A stretch of DNA of 64,000 nt from Acidobacteriota bacterium. GTDB taxonomy: Bacteria > Acidobacteriota > Thermoanaerobaculia > Thermoanaerobaculales > Thermoanaerobaculaceae. Position 1 is the first letter of the stretch, and every line of letters begins with the position of its first letter. Position numbers and translations under genes: made by a program. Shown piece by piece: positions 15,830-24,974 of this stretch. Below the pieces are notes generated by a model, which ran no database searches, was not told the origin of the DNA, and saw nothing but the letters and a program-made list of their open reading frames with translations. Where the stretch lies: positions 22,024 to 86,023 of the forward strand of contig JACQZW010000031.1 in assembly GCA_016213675.1 (NCBI GenBank), given 5' to 3'.

Positions 15830-16264
15830 TCAGGGCGAGGGACGAGCCGGCAGCGACTCGAGGTGGGCGGCGAAGACCTCGTTGAAGAGCGCACCCGGCC
15901 GGGCGGCACGTAGGCGCGCGACGACGTCCTTTCCGGGGACACCGAGCTCGATGAGGATCCGGCCGGCGACCAGCGCGGAGCGGTTGAAGCCCATCCCGCA
16001 GTGCGAGAGCACCCGGTGCCCGGCCCGCACCAGGTCGGCACCGAGACGAGCCACCCCTTCGAGCTTGACGAGGTTGGGGAGATCCTCGTCGTAGATCGGG
16101 AAGTAGACGTACAGAATCTGGTTCGGCACCGTCGGAACGCCGTGGTCGAGACCGCCCTCGAGGTCGATGACGACGTCGATTCCCCGCTCGAGGATCGGTG
16201 AGAAGTCGGTGATCGCCGGCGAGATGAAGAGCGACTCTCGTTCGTTGACGGGTATCACGGTCAT
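15830..16264 (-). CDS. Dual-specificity/Cys phosphatase-like protein
   Basis: 144-aa protein with the CX5R phosphatase loop HCGMGFNRSALVAG near residue 105 and the upstream general-acid region VYFPIYDEDLPNL. This is the compact dual-specificity phosphatase fold; the substrate (phosphoprotein, sugar phosphate or phosphoinositide-like) cannot be told from sequence. I place the start at MTVIPVNERES (16264); the frame is open further to 16537 but that stretch is Arg/Pro/Gly-rich noise. It converges on tRNA-Ala and its terminator hairpin. Confidence 0.72.
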   Translation of the reverse strand: MTVIPVNERESLFISPAITDFSPILERGIDVVIDLEGGLDHGVPTVPNQILYVYFPIYDEDLPNLVKLEGVARLGADLVRAGHRVLSHCGMGFNRSALVAGRILIELGVPGKDVVARLRAARPGALFNEVFAAHLESLPARPSP

Positions 16265-16625
16265 GCGCGGCTCTCCCACCGGCGGGGCGCAGGCGTCGCC
16301 CTGGTCGCCGTTACGGAGAACGTGGCCGGCCTCGGCTTGTTCCCGGCGGCGCGACCTTTGACCCACGCGCTCGAACGTCAGAAGGAGGTCGCCCCGCCGG
16401 GGGGCGGGGCGGGAGGAAGAGGAGGTGGAGCGTCGAGCTCCACCCCACGTTACGAACAACTCGCCGCGGAGTTTCCCTGGCCGCCGGCCACGCCTCGGAC
16501 GGCTCCCCCGCGCGAGGGCGGAACGTGCCGACGCCACGGCCCCGCGCCTTGCTCGGCGGCGACACGGATGCTAGCCTCGTCACGTCGTCGTATGAAGTGT
16601 TGCAGTCGTCAAGGGGGGGTCATCG
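16265..16625. other. Divergent intergenic region before the cytochrome operon
   Basis: 361 nt without a credible gene. It holds a G/C-rich tract at 16385-16430 (alternating C and G runs, then a GA-rich stretch) and the promoter described at 16549-16577. A polypurine stretch around 16405-16425 is the only other feature I can see. Minus-strand open frames here are Arg/Pro-rich and I reject them. Confidence 0.6.
16549..16577 (+). promoter_or_regulatory. Probable promoter of the cytochrome b/c operon
   Basis: TTGCTC (16549-16554), 17-nt spacer, TAGCCT (16572-16577). Predicted start near 16584, giving a leader of about 40 nt that contains a G-rich SD (GGGGGGGT, 16613-16620) before the ATG at 16626. 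Confidence 0.45.
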
Positions 16626-16814
16626 ATGTACTCGACGCTCGCGTCGGCAATCGTCGGATTCGATCGTTCGCTCCAGGAGCTCCCGCCGGCGCCTTCCGCG
16701 TTGCGAACCGCCGTCCGGGTTGCCCTCGGTCTCCTCATCCTCGCCCTCGTTGCCTACATCGTGATCGAGCAACTCGGCTCGCTCCGCCGCAGGAGGTCCA
16801 GCCGTGAGCGCTGA
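16626..16814 (+). CDS. Small single-span membrane protein, cytochrome operon
   Basis: 62-aa protein with one hydrophobic helix (VALGLLILALVAYIVIEQL, about residues 32-50) and a basic C-terminus (RRRRSSRER), suggesting N-out/C-in topology. The first 30 residues are a soluble segment. I do not recognise a family. The strong SD, the 11-nt overlap with the downstream cytochrome b gene and the promoter just upstream make it a real first gene of this operon. It could be an assembly or stabilising subunit of the b-type complex; that is inference. Confidence 0.65.
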   Translation: MYSTLASAIVGFDRSLQELPPAPSALRTAVRVALGLLILALVAYIVIEQLGSLRRRRSSRER

Positions 16815-17544
16815 CCGCGACAGCCGCCGTCCGATCCCCGACCAGGTCAGGCGATTCTCGGCCACCGAGCTGGCCCAGCACTGGGTGCTCATGGTCACGC
16901 TCACCGTGCTCGCCCTCACCGGGCTTGCCCTGTTCGCCGCCGACACCTGGCTCGGGCGCACCCTCATCGCCGCCGAGGGCGGGATCGAGGCGCGCGGGAC
17001 CATCCACCGGGTGGCCGCTGTCGCCCTGATGATCCTGACCGGCTGGCACTTCCTTTACGTCGTGTTCACCGAGCGGGGGCACGGCCAGCTCATGGCGATG
17101 AGGCTCCGCGCCTCGGACGTCCGCGGCTTCGGCAGGCTCGTCGCCTACTACCTCGGCCGCATCGAAGAGCTCCCCGAGTTCGGCCGCTTCACGCCGCTCC
17201 AGAAGCTGCAGTACTGGGGCGCCGGGATCGGCTCGCTGATGATGATCGCCACCGGCCTCGTGCTGTGGTTCCACACCGCGGCGATGATGGTGGTCCCGAA
17301 GTGGGTGTTCGACGTCACGACCATCGTGCACGGCTACGAAGGGCTGATCCTCTTCGCCCTGCTCTTCGGCTGGCACGTCTACATCGTCCACCTCTCGCCC
17401 GGCAACTTCCCCATGCAACGGACCTTTCTCGACGGGAAGATCTCCGTCGAGCGGCTCCGGCGCGAGCACGCCCGGGAGTACCGCGAGCTGTTCGAAGACG
17501 ATGTGACACCCGGCGGCGCTTCGGGCCCCGGCGGGGCCGAGTGA
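16804..17544 (+). CDS. Cytochrome b561/FdnI-like membrane subunit
   Basis: 246-aa di-heme-type cytochrome b of the formate dehydrogenase gamma / cytochrome b561 superfamily. It has four hydrophobic segments with candidate heme-ligand histidines in FSATELAQHWVLM, HRVAAVALMILTGWHFLYV, FHTAAMMVV/IVHGYEGLI and LFGWHVYIVHLSP. It probably passes electrons between the quinone pool and the periplasmic cytochrome c encoded next. GTG 16804 overlaps the small membrane protein gene; the stop overlaps the next ATG (TGATG-type junction). The C-terminal motif FPMQRTFLDGKIS is shared with the second cytochrome b at 18631, so the two are paralogues. Confidence 0.85.
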   Translation: MSADRDSRRPIPDQVRRFSATELAQHWVLMVTLTVLALTGLALFAADTWLGRTLIAAEGGIEARGTIHRVAAVALMILTGWHFLYVVFTERGHGQLMAMRLRASDVRGFGRLVAYYLGRIEELPEFGRFTPLQKLQYWGAGIGSLMMIATGLVLWFHTAAMMVVPKWVFDVTTIVHGYEGLILFALLFGWHVYIVHLSPGNFPMQRTFLDGKISVERLRREHAREYRELFEDDVTPGGASGPGGAE

Positions 17545-18638
17545 TGCGCCGCCTCCTCGCGCTCGCCGCTGCGTTTTTCGTCGCCGACCTCGTCACCGCG
17601 CAGGCGCCGCCGCCCGAGCCCAACGGGAACGCCGCGGCGGCCGCCCGCCAGTGCAACATCTGCCACGGCAAGCAGGAGTTCAAGACCGTCCGGCCCGACG
17701 GCAGCGTGCGCCCGCTGTTCGTCGACGAGGCCGCGATCAGGGACTCGGTGCACGGCAAGTGGCAGTGCACCGACTGCCACGCCGACGTCGACAAGATTCC
17801 CCATCCGGCGCCGCTCGCCCAGGTGAACTGCCAGCGCTGCCATTTCGGCGGCAATCCCGTGGGCGCGCCGGAGCGGATCAACTACGAAGGGTACGTGAAG
17901 TCGGTCCACGGGCGGCTGCGCCTGGCCGGGAACACCAAGGCGCCGCTGTGCCAGGACTGCCACGGCACGCACGGGATCCGCAAGCACACCGACCCGACGT
18001 CCCGGGTCAACAAGGCGCAGGTGCCCTCCACCTGCGGGCGCTGCCACGTGGAGATCTACGCCGACTACCAGCGCTCGACCCACGGGCAGTCGCTGCTCAC
18101 CAAGGGCAACCTCGATGCCCCGTCATGCACCGACTGCCACGGCGAGCACTCGATCCTTGCGCCGAAGGAGACCGCGTCGGACGTCTCGGCGACGAACATC
18201 CCCGAGACCTGCTCGCACTGCCACGGCTCGATGGCGTTCAACACCAAGTACGAGATCCCGATCAACCCGGTCAAGACCTTCAAGCACACGTTCCACGGCA
18301 TCGCCAACGAGCTCGGCTCCAAGAAGGTCGCGCAGTGCGCCTCGTGCCACACCGCGCACGCCGTCCTTCCGGCCGCCGATCCCCAGTCGTCGGTCAACCC
18401 GGCGAACATCCCGGCGACCTGCGGCAAGTCGGGGTGCCACGAAGGGGCCAACGCCAACTACGCCCGCGGCCGCTTCCACATCGACCCGACCAACAGGGAC
18501 TCCGGGATCATCTACTGGGTGGCGCTGTTCTTCAAGATCCTGACGATCTCGACTCTGGCCGCGCTGCTGGTCCACATCCTGCTGGACCTGGTGAAGAAGC
18601 TGCGGCACGGTCACGCGGGGGGACACCACGGTGAGTGA
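17544..18638 (+). CDS. Octa/nonaheme c-type cytochrome, membrane anchored
   Basis: 364-aa exported cytochrome. It has an N-terminal signal ([21 protein letters not shown]), eight CxxCH heme sites (CNICH, CTDCH, CQRCH, CQDCH, CGRCH, CTDCH, CSHCH, CASCH) and one CX4CH site (CGKSGCH), then a C-terminal membrane helix ([21 protein letters not shown]) with a basic His-rich tail inside. The CX4CH variant may or may not bind heme. Overlaps both neighbours. Its last heme pair with the [18 protein letters not shown] segment closely resembles the heme domain fused to the TSUP transporter at 50818. Probable role: periplasmic electron acceptor of the adjacent cytochrome b. Confidence 0.9.
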   Translation: MRRLLALAAAFFVADLVTAQAPPPEPNGNAAAAARQCNICHGKQEFKTVRPDGSVRPLFVDEAAIRDSVHGKWQCTDCHADVDKIPHPAPLAQVNCQRCHFGGNPVGAPERINYEGYVKSVHGRLRLAGNTKAPLCQDCHGTHGIRKHTDPTSRVNKAQVPSTCGRCHVEIYADYQRSTHGQSLLTKGNLDAPSCTDCHGEHSILAPKETASDVSATNIPETCSHCHGSMAFNTKYEIPINPVKTFKHTFHGIANELGSKKVAQCASCHTAHAVLPAADPQSSVNPANIPATCGKSGCHEGANANYARGRFHIDPTNRDSGIIYWVALFFKILTISTLAALLVHILLDLVKKLRHGHAGGHHGE

Positions 18639-19683
18639 GCACGACCATCCGTTGCAGCGGGCCGCGGCCCGGGAGCTCGAGGAAGCGCACGGCCTGTCTC
18701 CCGCCGAGGCGGCCGAGCGCGCCGCGCGGATGCACGAGCGCCTGCACCGCCGGTTCGGCACCTGGGTCCGCCGCGAGCTGATCATCCAGCGCAGGGAGGA
18801 CCACTCCGAGAAGTCGAGGGAGGTCCGTGGCGAGGAGCGCGCCGCGGCGTCCGGCGGTGAGCTGTTCGAGCGCCTGTCGCTGAACATCCGCCTGCAGCAC
18901 GCCACCATGGCCGTCTCGGTGATCGTGCTGGTGATCACCGGGATCCCGCTGAAGTTCCACGCGTCGGGCTGGGCCAAGGCGATCATCGGCGCCCTGGGCG
19001 GACCCGACGTGACCCCGATCATTCACCGCGTCGGCGCGACCGGGCTGATCATCGCCGGGCTCTGGCACCTGTTCTACATCGCCTTCACCCGCGAGGGCCG
19101 CTGGAACTTCAAGCAGCTCATCCCGATGCCCAAGGACGCCGTGGACGCCTTCAAGCAGATCGTCTACTACCTCGGGCGGACCGACGAGCGGCCGAAGTTC
19201 GACCGCTTCTCGTACGTCGAGAAGTTCGACTACTGGGCGGTGTACTGGGGCATGGTCATCATGATCGGCTCCGGCACCGTGCTGTGGTTCACCGACTTCT
19301 GGCTCCGGTTCGTGCCGAAGTGGTTCACCGACATCGCCAAAGAAGCCCACTCCGACGAGGCGCTGCTCGCGACCCTGGCGATCGTCATCTGGCACTTCTA
19401 CAACGTGCACTTCAACCCGCACAAGTTCCCGATGAACCGGACCTTCATCACCGGCAAGATCTCCGAGCTGGAGATGCGTGAGGAACACCCCCTGGAGTAC
19501 GAGCGCCTGATCCAGCGGCGCCAGAATGCCCGCCAGTCCGCGCGCGACCCGGAACCGAGTCAAGCGAGCCGGGATTCACTCCCGGCGAGCGAGGGGGGCT
19601 CGGGGGGGCATTCGCGCCGGGAGGGTGGCGAGGAGAGGCGCGAGGCCCCCCCGCAGTCGGGCGGCAGGGGAGGGCGGCGATGA
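18631..19683 (+). CDS. Second cytochrome b561/FdnI-like subunit with long tails
   Basis: 350-aa paralogue of the 16804 cytochrome b. The membrane core (about residues 85-290) has the same helices and histidines ([59 protein letters not shown]) and the shared [13 protein letters not shown] motif. It differs by an ~80-residue charged N-terminal extension ([20 protein letters not shown]) and a disordered Ser/Gly/Arg tail of ~55 residues. That tail is encoded by copy B of the G-rich dispersed element, so it is probably a late insertion. GTG start 8 nt inside the previous gene. Confidence 0.85.
   Translation: MSEHDHPLQRAAARELEEAHGLSPAEAAERAARMHERLHRRFGTWVRRELIIQRREDHSEKSREVRGEERAAASGGELFERLSLNIRLQHATMAVSVIVLVITGIPLKFHASGWAKAIIGALGGPDVTPIIHRVGATGLIIAGLWHLFYIAFTREGRWNFKQLIPMPKDAVDAFKQIVYYLGRTDERPKFDRFSYVEKFDYWAVYWGMVIMIGSGTVLWFTDFWLRFVPKWFTDIAKEAHSDEALLATLAIVIWHFYNVHFNPHKFPMNRTFITGKISELEMREEHPLEYERLIQRRQNARQSARDPEPSQASRDSLPASEGGSGGHSRREGGEERREAPPQSGGRGGRR
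19572..19655. repeat. G-rich dispersed element, copy B (inside a gene)
   Basis: About 84 bp aligned with copy A at 15431-15508: GGATTCACTCCCGGCG, runs of six and seven G separated by CTC, CGCGCCGGGAGGGTGG, ending GCGAGGCCCCCCCGCAG. It lies inside the 3' end of the cytochrome b gene and encodes its low-complexity tail without breaking the frame. Confidence 0.6.
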
Positions 19684-21656
19684 GGCACTTCTGGCTCGCC
19701 TTGAAGGAGGGGCTCGTCGAGCACCGGCGGGCGCTCCTGCTCATCGCCGGCGTCGCCCTCGGCTTCGTCGTGGTGGTGCAGACGATCTTCTACTTCGCCT
19801 CCTCGCACGAGGCGGTTTGCGCGTCGTGCCACATCATGAAACCGTACGTCGAGATGCGGAAGGAGTCGACGCACGCGGACGTCTCCTGCGTCACCTGCCA
19901 CACCGAGTGGCGACTCGCGATCTCGACGACGTACGTGAAGTACGCCCTCGGCCTGTACGCCCCGCAGCTCCGCGCCGAGGTGCCGGACTCCCGTTGCCTG
20001 TCGTGCCACGAGCACAAGGATCTCGACACCGACCAGACGTTCCTCAAGGGCATCCACTTCTCGCACAAGAACCACCTCGGCGAGATGCGGCGGGGCAAGG
20101 CGCTGCACTGCACGTCGTGCCACGGCGGTCACACCGTGATGGGCGCGGGGGCGAGCAAGGAGCTCCACACTGACGTGCAACGCGAGGTCTGCTTCACGTG
20201 CCACTTCAAGGGCGCCGAGAAGGGCCAGGCCGCGACCGGCTGCCTCGTCTGTCACGGGCCGCCGACGACGGTCGTCACCCACCAGGGGTTCCAGTTCGAC
20301 CACGCCTCGTACCTCAAGCGCGACGTCCGCTGCGCCCTGTGCCACGTCGAGGTCACGAGGGGCGACGCCAACGTCGCCAAGGACCGCTGCAACACCTGCC
20401 ACGTCAGCCGCATCGAGGCCTACGACGACACCGAGCGCGTGCACAGCATTCACCTCAAGAAGCACCAGGTGGACTGCCTGCGCTGCCACAACACCCTGGA
20501 GCACGGCAAGGTGCAGATGGCACCCGCCCTCGGCGAACGTTGCGACGCCTGCCACAAGCCCCGCCACACCGCCCAGGAGCAGATGTACATCGGCATCGGC
20601 GGCCTGGGCGTCCCGGACACGCCGTCGACGATGTTCCTCGCCCGCGTGGCGTGCGACTCGTGCCACGGCGAGCCCGGCGGCGACCCGCGCAAGGGCGCGG
20701 CGCAGCTCCGCACCTCCTGCGTGACCTGCCACGGCCAGGGGTTCGACCGCATGGTCGACGACTGGATCAACGAGATCGGCGCGCTGCTCGTCGACACCAC
20801 CTCGGCGGTCCAACGCGCCGAGGCCGCGGGGAGGGCGCTCGGGGCGCGCGGCCAGCAATTCGACGAGCAGCTCGTCCGCGCCAGGCACAACCTCGACTTC
20901 GTCCGCAACGGCCGCGGCGAGCACAACATCCGCTACGCCGTCGAGCTGCTCCGCTCGGCGCGCGCCGACGCCGCGGTCGTCCTCGCCGCCGGCGGCGGCG
21001 GCGGCAAGCTCGCCGAGCAGCCGATCCTGGCGTCGGCCTCGGGCTACTGTCGGGTCTGCCACTCGACCTCGCACCTCGGCACCGCGATCTCCTTCGCCGA
21101 TGCGACGTACGACCACAACCGCCACATCGCCGCCGGGCTCGCGTGTCAGACCTGCCACTCGGTCGAAGAGCACGGCAAGACCACGATCGTCCGCGAGCAG
21201 TGCATAGGCTGTCACCACGGGAAGGAGCAGAGACGCACCTGCGAGAGCTGCCACCGCGCGCAGGCCAGCTTCTACCGTGGCAGCCTCGCCGGCACCGACG
21301 TCAAGGGCGAGCCGGACGTGATGGCCAAGGCCGACGTCGGCTGCGACGGTTGCCACGACCTGACGGCGACCGAGCCGCTCGTCAAGGTGGTGCAGAAGGC
21401 CTGTGTGACCTGTCACGAGGCCGGCTTCGACGAGATGCTCGTCGAGTGGATCAACGACGACCAGAAGGCGGTGCAGGAGCTGGCCGTCCTGGTCGCGCAG
21501 GCCGAGGGCGCGCCCGGGGCCGGGAGCCACAGGGCCGAGGTCGCGCAAGCCAGGGCGATCTACGAGGCCATGCTCACGGCCAAGGGACCGCACAACACCT
21601 CGCTCGCGTCGGATGCCTACGCACGGGCGAAGAAACTCCTCGCCTGGACCAGGTAG
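19680..21656 (+). CDS. 18-heme c-type cytochrome with NapC/NrfH-like anchor
   Basis: 658-aa protein with an N-terminal membrane helix ([20 protein letters not shown]) directly followed by CASCH, the arrangement of NapC/NrfH-type quinol dehydrogenases. I count 18 CxxCH motifs in total. The C-terminal part contains a duplicated module: [19 protein letters not shown] plus a helical hairpin ending in [12 protein letters not shown], and again [19 protein letters not shown] plus a hairpin ending in [15 protein letters not shown] overlaps the previous stop by 4 nt. Likely the terminal electron carrier of the operon, either feeding a periplasmic reductase or extracellular electron transfer; no reductase catalytic site is recognised. 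Confidence 0.9.
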   Translation: MRHFWLALKEGLVEHRRALLLIAGVALGFVVVVQTIFYFASSHEAVCASCHIMKPYVEMRKESTHADVSCVTCHTEWRLAISTTYVKYALGLYAPQLRAEVPDSRCLSCHEHKDLDTDQTFLKGIHFSHKNHLGEMRRGKALHCTSCHGGHTVMGAGASKELHTDVQREVCFTCHFKGAEKGQAATGCLVCHGPPTTVVTHQGFQFDHASYLKRDVRCALCHVEVTRGDANVAKDRCNTCHVSRIEAYDDTERVHSIHLKKHQVDCLRCHNTLEHGKVQMAPALGERCDACHKPRHTAQEQMYIGIGGLGVPDTPSTMFLARVACDSCHGEPGGDPRKGAAQLRTSCVTCHGQGFDRMVDDWINEIGALLVDTTSAVQRAEAAGRALGARGQQFDEQLVRARHNLDFVRNGRGEHNIRYAVELLRSARADAAVVLAAGGGGGKLAEQPILASASGYCRVCHSTSHLGTAISFADATYDHNRHIAAGLACQTCHSVEEHGKTTIVREQCIGCHHGKEQRRTCESCHRAQASFYRGSLAGTDVKGEPDVMAKADVGCDGCHDLTATEPLVKVVQKACVTCHEAGFDEMLVEWINDDQKAVQELAVLVAQAEGAPGAGSHRAEVAQARAIYEAMLTAKGPHNTSLASDAYARAKKLLAWTR

Positions 21657-21689
21657 AAGGGGTCCGGGGCCCGGACCCCCGTCTTCTAC
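21653..21689. terminator. Bidirectional hairpin with both stop codons in its stem
   Basis: GTAGAAG (21653-21659) pairs with CTTCTAC (21683-21689), enclosing a strong GC stem built on GGGTCCGG/CCGGACCC. The TAG stops of the 18-heme cytochrome (+) and of the symporter (-) lie symmetrically in the outer stem. Good bidirectional terminator candidate for convergent genes. The core also reads as three 7-bp units (GGGGTCC, GGGGCCC, GGACCCC). Confidence 0.65.
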
Positions 21690-22963
21690 TCCGGGTCGAC
21701 CAGGGCCGGCCTCGGGGTGATGCCCTCGAAACGCGCGACGATCGTCGCCGTCACCAGGTCGCCGGTGACGTTCAGCGTCGTGCGGCACATGTCGAGGAGG
21801 CGGTCGACGCCGAGGATGATGGCGATGCCCTCCATCGGCACCCCGACCATGCCGAGCACCATCATGAGGAGCGGGATCGAGCCGCCCGGGATCCCGGCGG
21901 TCCCGATCGCGGTCAGCACCGACATGACCACGACGACGAGCTGCGCTGACAGCGTCAGGTGCACACCGAACACCTGGGCGAGGAAGAGGACGGTCGCGCC
22001 CTCGAACAGCGCCGTGCCGTTCATGTTCATCGTCGCCCCGAGGGGAAGGACGAAGCCACCGATCTCGCGGGGGATTCCGAGGCTTTCCTCGCTGGTGCGC
22101 ATCGTGGTGGGCAGCGTGGCGTTGCTCGACGAGGTCGAGAACGCGGTGATCATCACGATGCGGATCCTGCGGAAGAAGTCCAGCGCGTTCCAGCACGACA
22201 CCAGCGTGAGGATCACCGGGTAGCCGACGAACTGGAAGATCGCGAGGCCCGCGACCACGGTGAGGACGTACTGCAGCAGGTTGACCAGCAGGGCGAACCC
22301 GAACCGCGCCGTGACGCTGAAGATCAGGCAGAACACGCCTATCGGCGCGACCTTCATGACCAGCCCGATGATCGCCACCGTGATGTGCCCGAGGCTGTCC
22401 AGGAACGAGATCATCGGCGTCGCCTTCTCCGTCGGGATGAGCGTCAGGGCGACGCCGATCATCAGCGAGAAGAAGATCACCGCCAGCATGTCCCCGGAGG
22501 CCGCCGCCTGCACCGGGTTGCGCGGCACGATCCTGACCAGGAGGTCGATGTTCAGGGCGTTGCCGGACAGCCCCATCGCGCCCTCGGTCTGCCCCTTGTA
22601 CGTCTCCATGAGCTGCGTCTTGACCGCAGGGTCGAGGCCGTGGCCCGGGCGGATGACGTTCATCAGGAGCAGGCCCAGCGCCGTCGACAGCGCGGTCAGG
22701 CCGAGGAAGCTGACGATGGTGATCAGGCCGATCCGGCCCAGCCGCCGGAGGCTGCCGAGGCCGGCGACCCCGAGCGACAGGGTCGAGACGATGAGCGGGA
22801 TGACCACCATGATCAGGCTCGACAGCCAGATCTTCCCGATCGGCTCGGTCAGCAAGGACACGAGCCTCTGCGTCCCCGGGCCGGCGCCGGTGACGAGGTT
22901 GGTCGTCACCCCGACGGCGGCTCCGCAGACCAGGCCGAGCAGGATCTTGGTGTGGAGCTTCAT
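21686..22963 (-). CDS. Dicarboxylate/amino acid:cation symporter (GltP/DctA family)
   Basis: 425-aa SLC1-type transporter moving glutamate, aspartate or C4-dicarboxylates with Na+ or H+. Hallmarks: the serine-rich loop FSTSSSNATLPTTMR, the following LPLGATMNMNGTALFEG (HP/TM7 motif NMNGT), PGGSIPLLMMVLGMVGVP and LGVDRLLDMCRTTLNVTGD near the C-terminus. Substrate cannot be fixed, though the Arg in DMCRTTLNVTGD is typical of acidic substrates. Start at MKLHTKILLGL with SD AAGGAG. It converges on the cytochrome operon. Confidence 0.92.
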   Translation of the reverse strand: MKLHTKILLGLVCGAAVGVTTNLVTGAGPGTQRLVSLLTEPIGKIWLSSLIMVVIPLIVSTLSLGVAGLGSLRRLGRIGLITIVSFLGLTALSTALGLLLMNVIRPGHGLDPAVKTQLMETYKGQTEGAMGLSGNALNIDLLVRIVPRNPVQAAASGDMLAVIFFSLMIGVALTLIPTEKATPMISFLDSLGHITVAIIGLVMKVAPIGVFCLIFSVTARFGFALLVNLLQYVLTVVAGLAIFQFVGYPVILTLVSCWNALDFFRRIRIVMITAFSTSSSNATLPTTMRTSEESLGIPREIGGFVLPLGATMNMNGTALFEGATVLFLAQVFGVHLTLSAQLVVVVMSVLTAIGTAGIPGGSIPLLMMVLGMVGVPMEGIAIILGVDRLLDMCRTTLNVTGDLVTATIVARFEGITPRPALVDPE

Positions 22964-23033
22964 GGGATCGAGGTCTCCTTGCCGTGAAGGACCGTCGCTG
23001 CCGTGCACGCCGTCGAGGGGCGGCTCGGCCTCG

Positions 23034-24242
23034 TCATTGCGGGCGCCGGACGACGAGCTCGATGCCGTCGGCGGTGAAGCGGCGGGCGACGATCTGCTCC
23101 TCGCGCATGGCCCGCTCGAGTTCTTCGCCCCCCTCTGGTGGGAAGTGCCTGACCTCGAGGTCAGGGCTGGCGAGCACGGCGCGGCGCAGCGCCACCTTCA
23201 GGTCGTCGACGCCGTCGCCCCGCGCCGCCGAGATCCCGACCACGGTCCGTCCCGGCGGATCGAGCGGCAGGGCACCGTCGAGGCGGTCGACCTTGTTGAG
23301 GACCACGAGGGCGCTGCGGGCCTCGATGCCCAGCGACTCGAGCACCTCGTCGCCGACCCGCAGGTGGTCCTGCCACTCGGGGTGCGAGCAGTCGACCATG
23401 TGGACGAGGACCTCGGCCTCCGCCGCCTCCGCCAGCGTGGCGCGGAACGAGGCGACGAGGTGGTGCGGCAGCTTGCGAATGAAGCCGACCGTGTCGGCGA
23501 CGGTGACCATGAGGCCCTCGCCCAGCTCGGCGCGGCGCACCCGGGGGTCGAGGGTGGCGAAGAGCCGGTCCTCGACGAGCGTCTCGGCCCCGGTCAGGCG
23601 GACGAAAAGCGTGCTCTTGCCGGCATTGGTGTAGCCGACGAGTGCGATCCCGGGCACGGCTCCGCGCCGCTTGCGCTGCACGGCGCGCTCGCGCTCGATG
23701 ATGTCGAGGCGGTCGCGCAGGACGGCGATGCGCTGCTTGATCACGCGGCGATCGATCTCGATCTGGGTCTCGCCGACGCCGCGGGTGCCGATGCCGCCTG
23801 CCTGCCGCGACAGGTGGGACCACCGCCTCGTCAGGCGCGACTTCAGGTAGTTGAGCTGGGCCAGCTCCACCTGGGTCTGCGCCTCGCGGGTGCGGGCGCG
23901 CAGGACGAAGATGTCGAGGATGACGCCGGCGCGGTCGAGCACCTTGACGTCCTCGCCGAAGCCCTCCTCGAGGTGCCGGGCCTGGGACGACGAGAGGTCG
24001 TCGTCGAACACCACCAGCTTCGCCCCGGTCTGGGCGACGAGCGCGGCGATCTCCTCGACCTTGCCGCGGCCGACGAACGTCCGCGGGTCGGGGCCCTTCC
24101 GCTCCTGGATGATCCTCCCGACCTCGACGCCGCCGGCCGTGTCGACGAGCTGCGCCAGCTCGTCGAGGTGCGTCTGGACCTCGTCCCGCGGCACCTTCTG
24201 CAACGCGACACCGACGAGCACTGCTCCTTCACGTTCCGCCAT
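23034..24242 (-). CDS. hflX: Ribosome-associated GTPase HflX
   Basis: 402-aa GTPase that splits stalled 70S ribosomes. The N-terminal HflX domain has VDTAGGVEVG, RTFVGRGKVEEIA and LSSSQARHLEE; the G domain has G1 GYTNAGKSTLF, G3 ADTVGFIRKLP and G4 VLNKVD. Start at ATG 24242, because a TAGCAT box lies exactly 7 nt upstream; an ATG 9 nt further up would overlap that box. Divergent from the MgtC-like gene with 55 nt between starts. Confidence 0.95.
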   Translation of the reverse strand: MAEREGAVLVGVALQKVPRDEVQTHLDELAQLVDTAGGVEVGRIIQERKGPDPRTFVGRGKVEEIAALVAQTGAKLVVFDDDLSSSQARHLEEGFGEDVKVLDRAGVILDIFVLRARTREAQTQVELAQLNYLKSRLTRRWSHLSRQAGGIGTRGVGETQIEIDRRVIKQRIAVLRDRLDIIERERAVQRKRRGAVPGIALVGYTNAGKSTLFVRLTGAETLVEDRLFATLDPRVRRAELGEGLMVTVADTVGFIRKLPHHLVASFRATLAEAAEAEVLVHMVDCSHPEWQDHLRVGDEVLESLGIEARSALVVLNKVDRLDGALPLDPPGRTVVGISAARGDGVDDLKVALRRAVLASPDLEVRHFPPEGGEELERAMREEQIVARRFTADGIELVVRRPQ

Positions 24243-24249
24243 GGCGAGC

Positions 24250-24255
24250 ATGCTA
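24250..24255 (-). promoter_or_regulatory. -10-like box TAGCAT, leaderless hflX start
   Basis: TAGCAT on the minus strand, 7 nt (GCTCGCC), then ATG 24242. No SD present. Confidence 0.5.
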
Positions 24256-24297
24256 GGGTTAGCCAGCGAATCGGTCAATGCTCGCCGGGAGGCGGCC

Positions 24298-24951
24298 ATG
24301 GATCCTTACCTCGCTTTCGCCCTGCGGCTCGTCATCGCGACGCTCCTCGGCGGCCTCATCGGCCTGCAGCGGGAGCTGTCCGGCAAGCCCGCCGGGCTGC
24401 GCACGAACCTGCTGATCTGCCTCGGCGCGGCGCTCGTCACGCAGATCTCCCTGGCGCTGCCCACCGCGCTCGTGGCAGGCGATCCGGCCCGCATCGCCGC
24501 GCAGATCGTTTCCGGGATCGGCTTCCTCGGCGCCGGGACGATCATGCGTTCGCGCCACGCCGTCCACGGGCTGACGTCGGCCGCGACGATCTGGGTCGTG
24601 GCGGCAGTCGGCCTGGCGGTGGGCGCCGGGTTCGAGCGACAGGCGGCGCTGGGCACCGCGTTGATCCTCATCGCCCTCACCGTCCTCGGCTCCGTCGAGA
24701 AGCGACTCCTCGGCCAGGAGACGGTCACGATGATCCTCGCCTTCACCGACTCGGCGCCCGACCCGCAGCAGTTGCTCGCCCGCGGCCGGGTCCGGCGGCG
24801 GGTGCTGCGATCGCAGTGGACCAGCTCGCCCGGCGGGGTCTCCCGCCTCGAGGTCTCGTGGCGGGGGGCTGCCGCCGACATCGCGACGGTGCGCGAGGTC
24901 GCGGCGAGGACGCCCGGACTCTCCGTGGTGAGCTGGGAGATCGAGGAGTGA
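24298..24951 (+). CDS. MgtC/SapB-family membrane protein
   Basis: 217-aa protein with the MgtC N-terminal membrane domain (four to five helices: LRLVIATLLGGLIGLQRE, TNLLICLGAALVTQI, VSGIGFLGAGTI, SAATIWVVAAVGLAVGAG) including the conserved GLQRE and GIGFLGAG motifs, then an ~80-residue cytoplasmic ACT-like tail. Family members affect Mg2+ homeostasis and F-ATPase activity; the exact role here is unknown. Start at ATG 24298 with SD GGGAGG. Followed by a heptamer array. Confidence 0.88.
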   Translation: MDPYLAFALRLVIATLLGGLIGLQRELSGKPAGLRTNLLICLGAALVTQISLALPTALVAGDPARIAAQIVSGIGFLGAGTIMRSRHAVHGLTSAATIWVVAAVGLAVGAGFERQAALGTALILIALTVLGSVEKRLLGQETVTMILAFTDSAPDPQQLLARGRVRRRVLRSQWTSSPGGVSRLEVSWRGAAADIATVREVAARTPGLSVVSWEIEE

Positions 24952-24974
24952 AGGGGAACGCCCCCACCTTCCCC

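Noticed and set aside
19560..22196. 878-codon minus-strand open frame opposite the 18-heme cytochrome
   Set aside because: Antisense of a gene with 18 CxxCH motifs; the antisense composition (Ala/Val/Arg/Asp) is the usual GC-shadow pattern.
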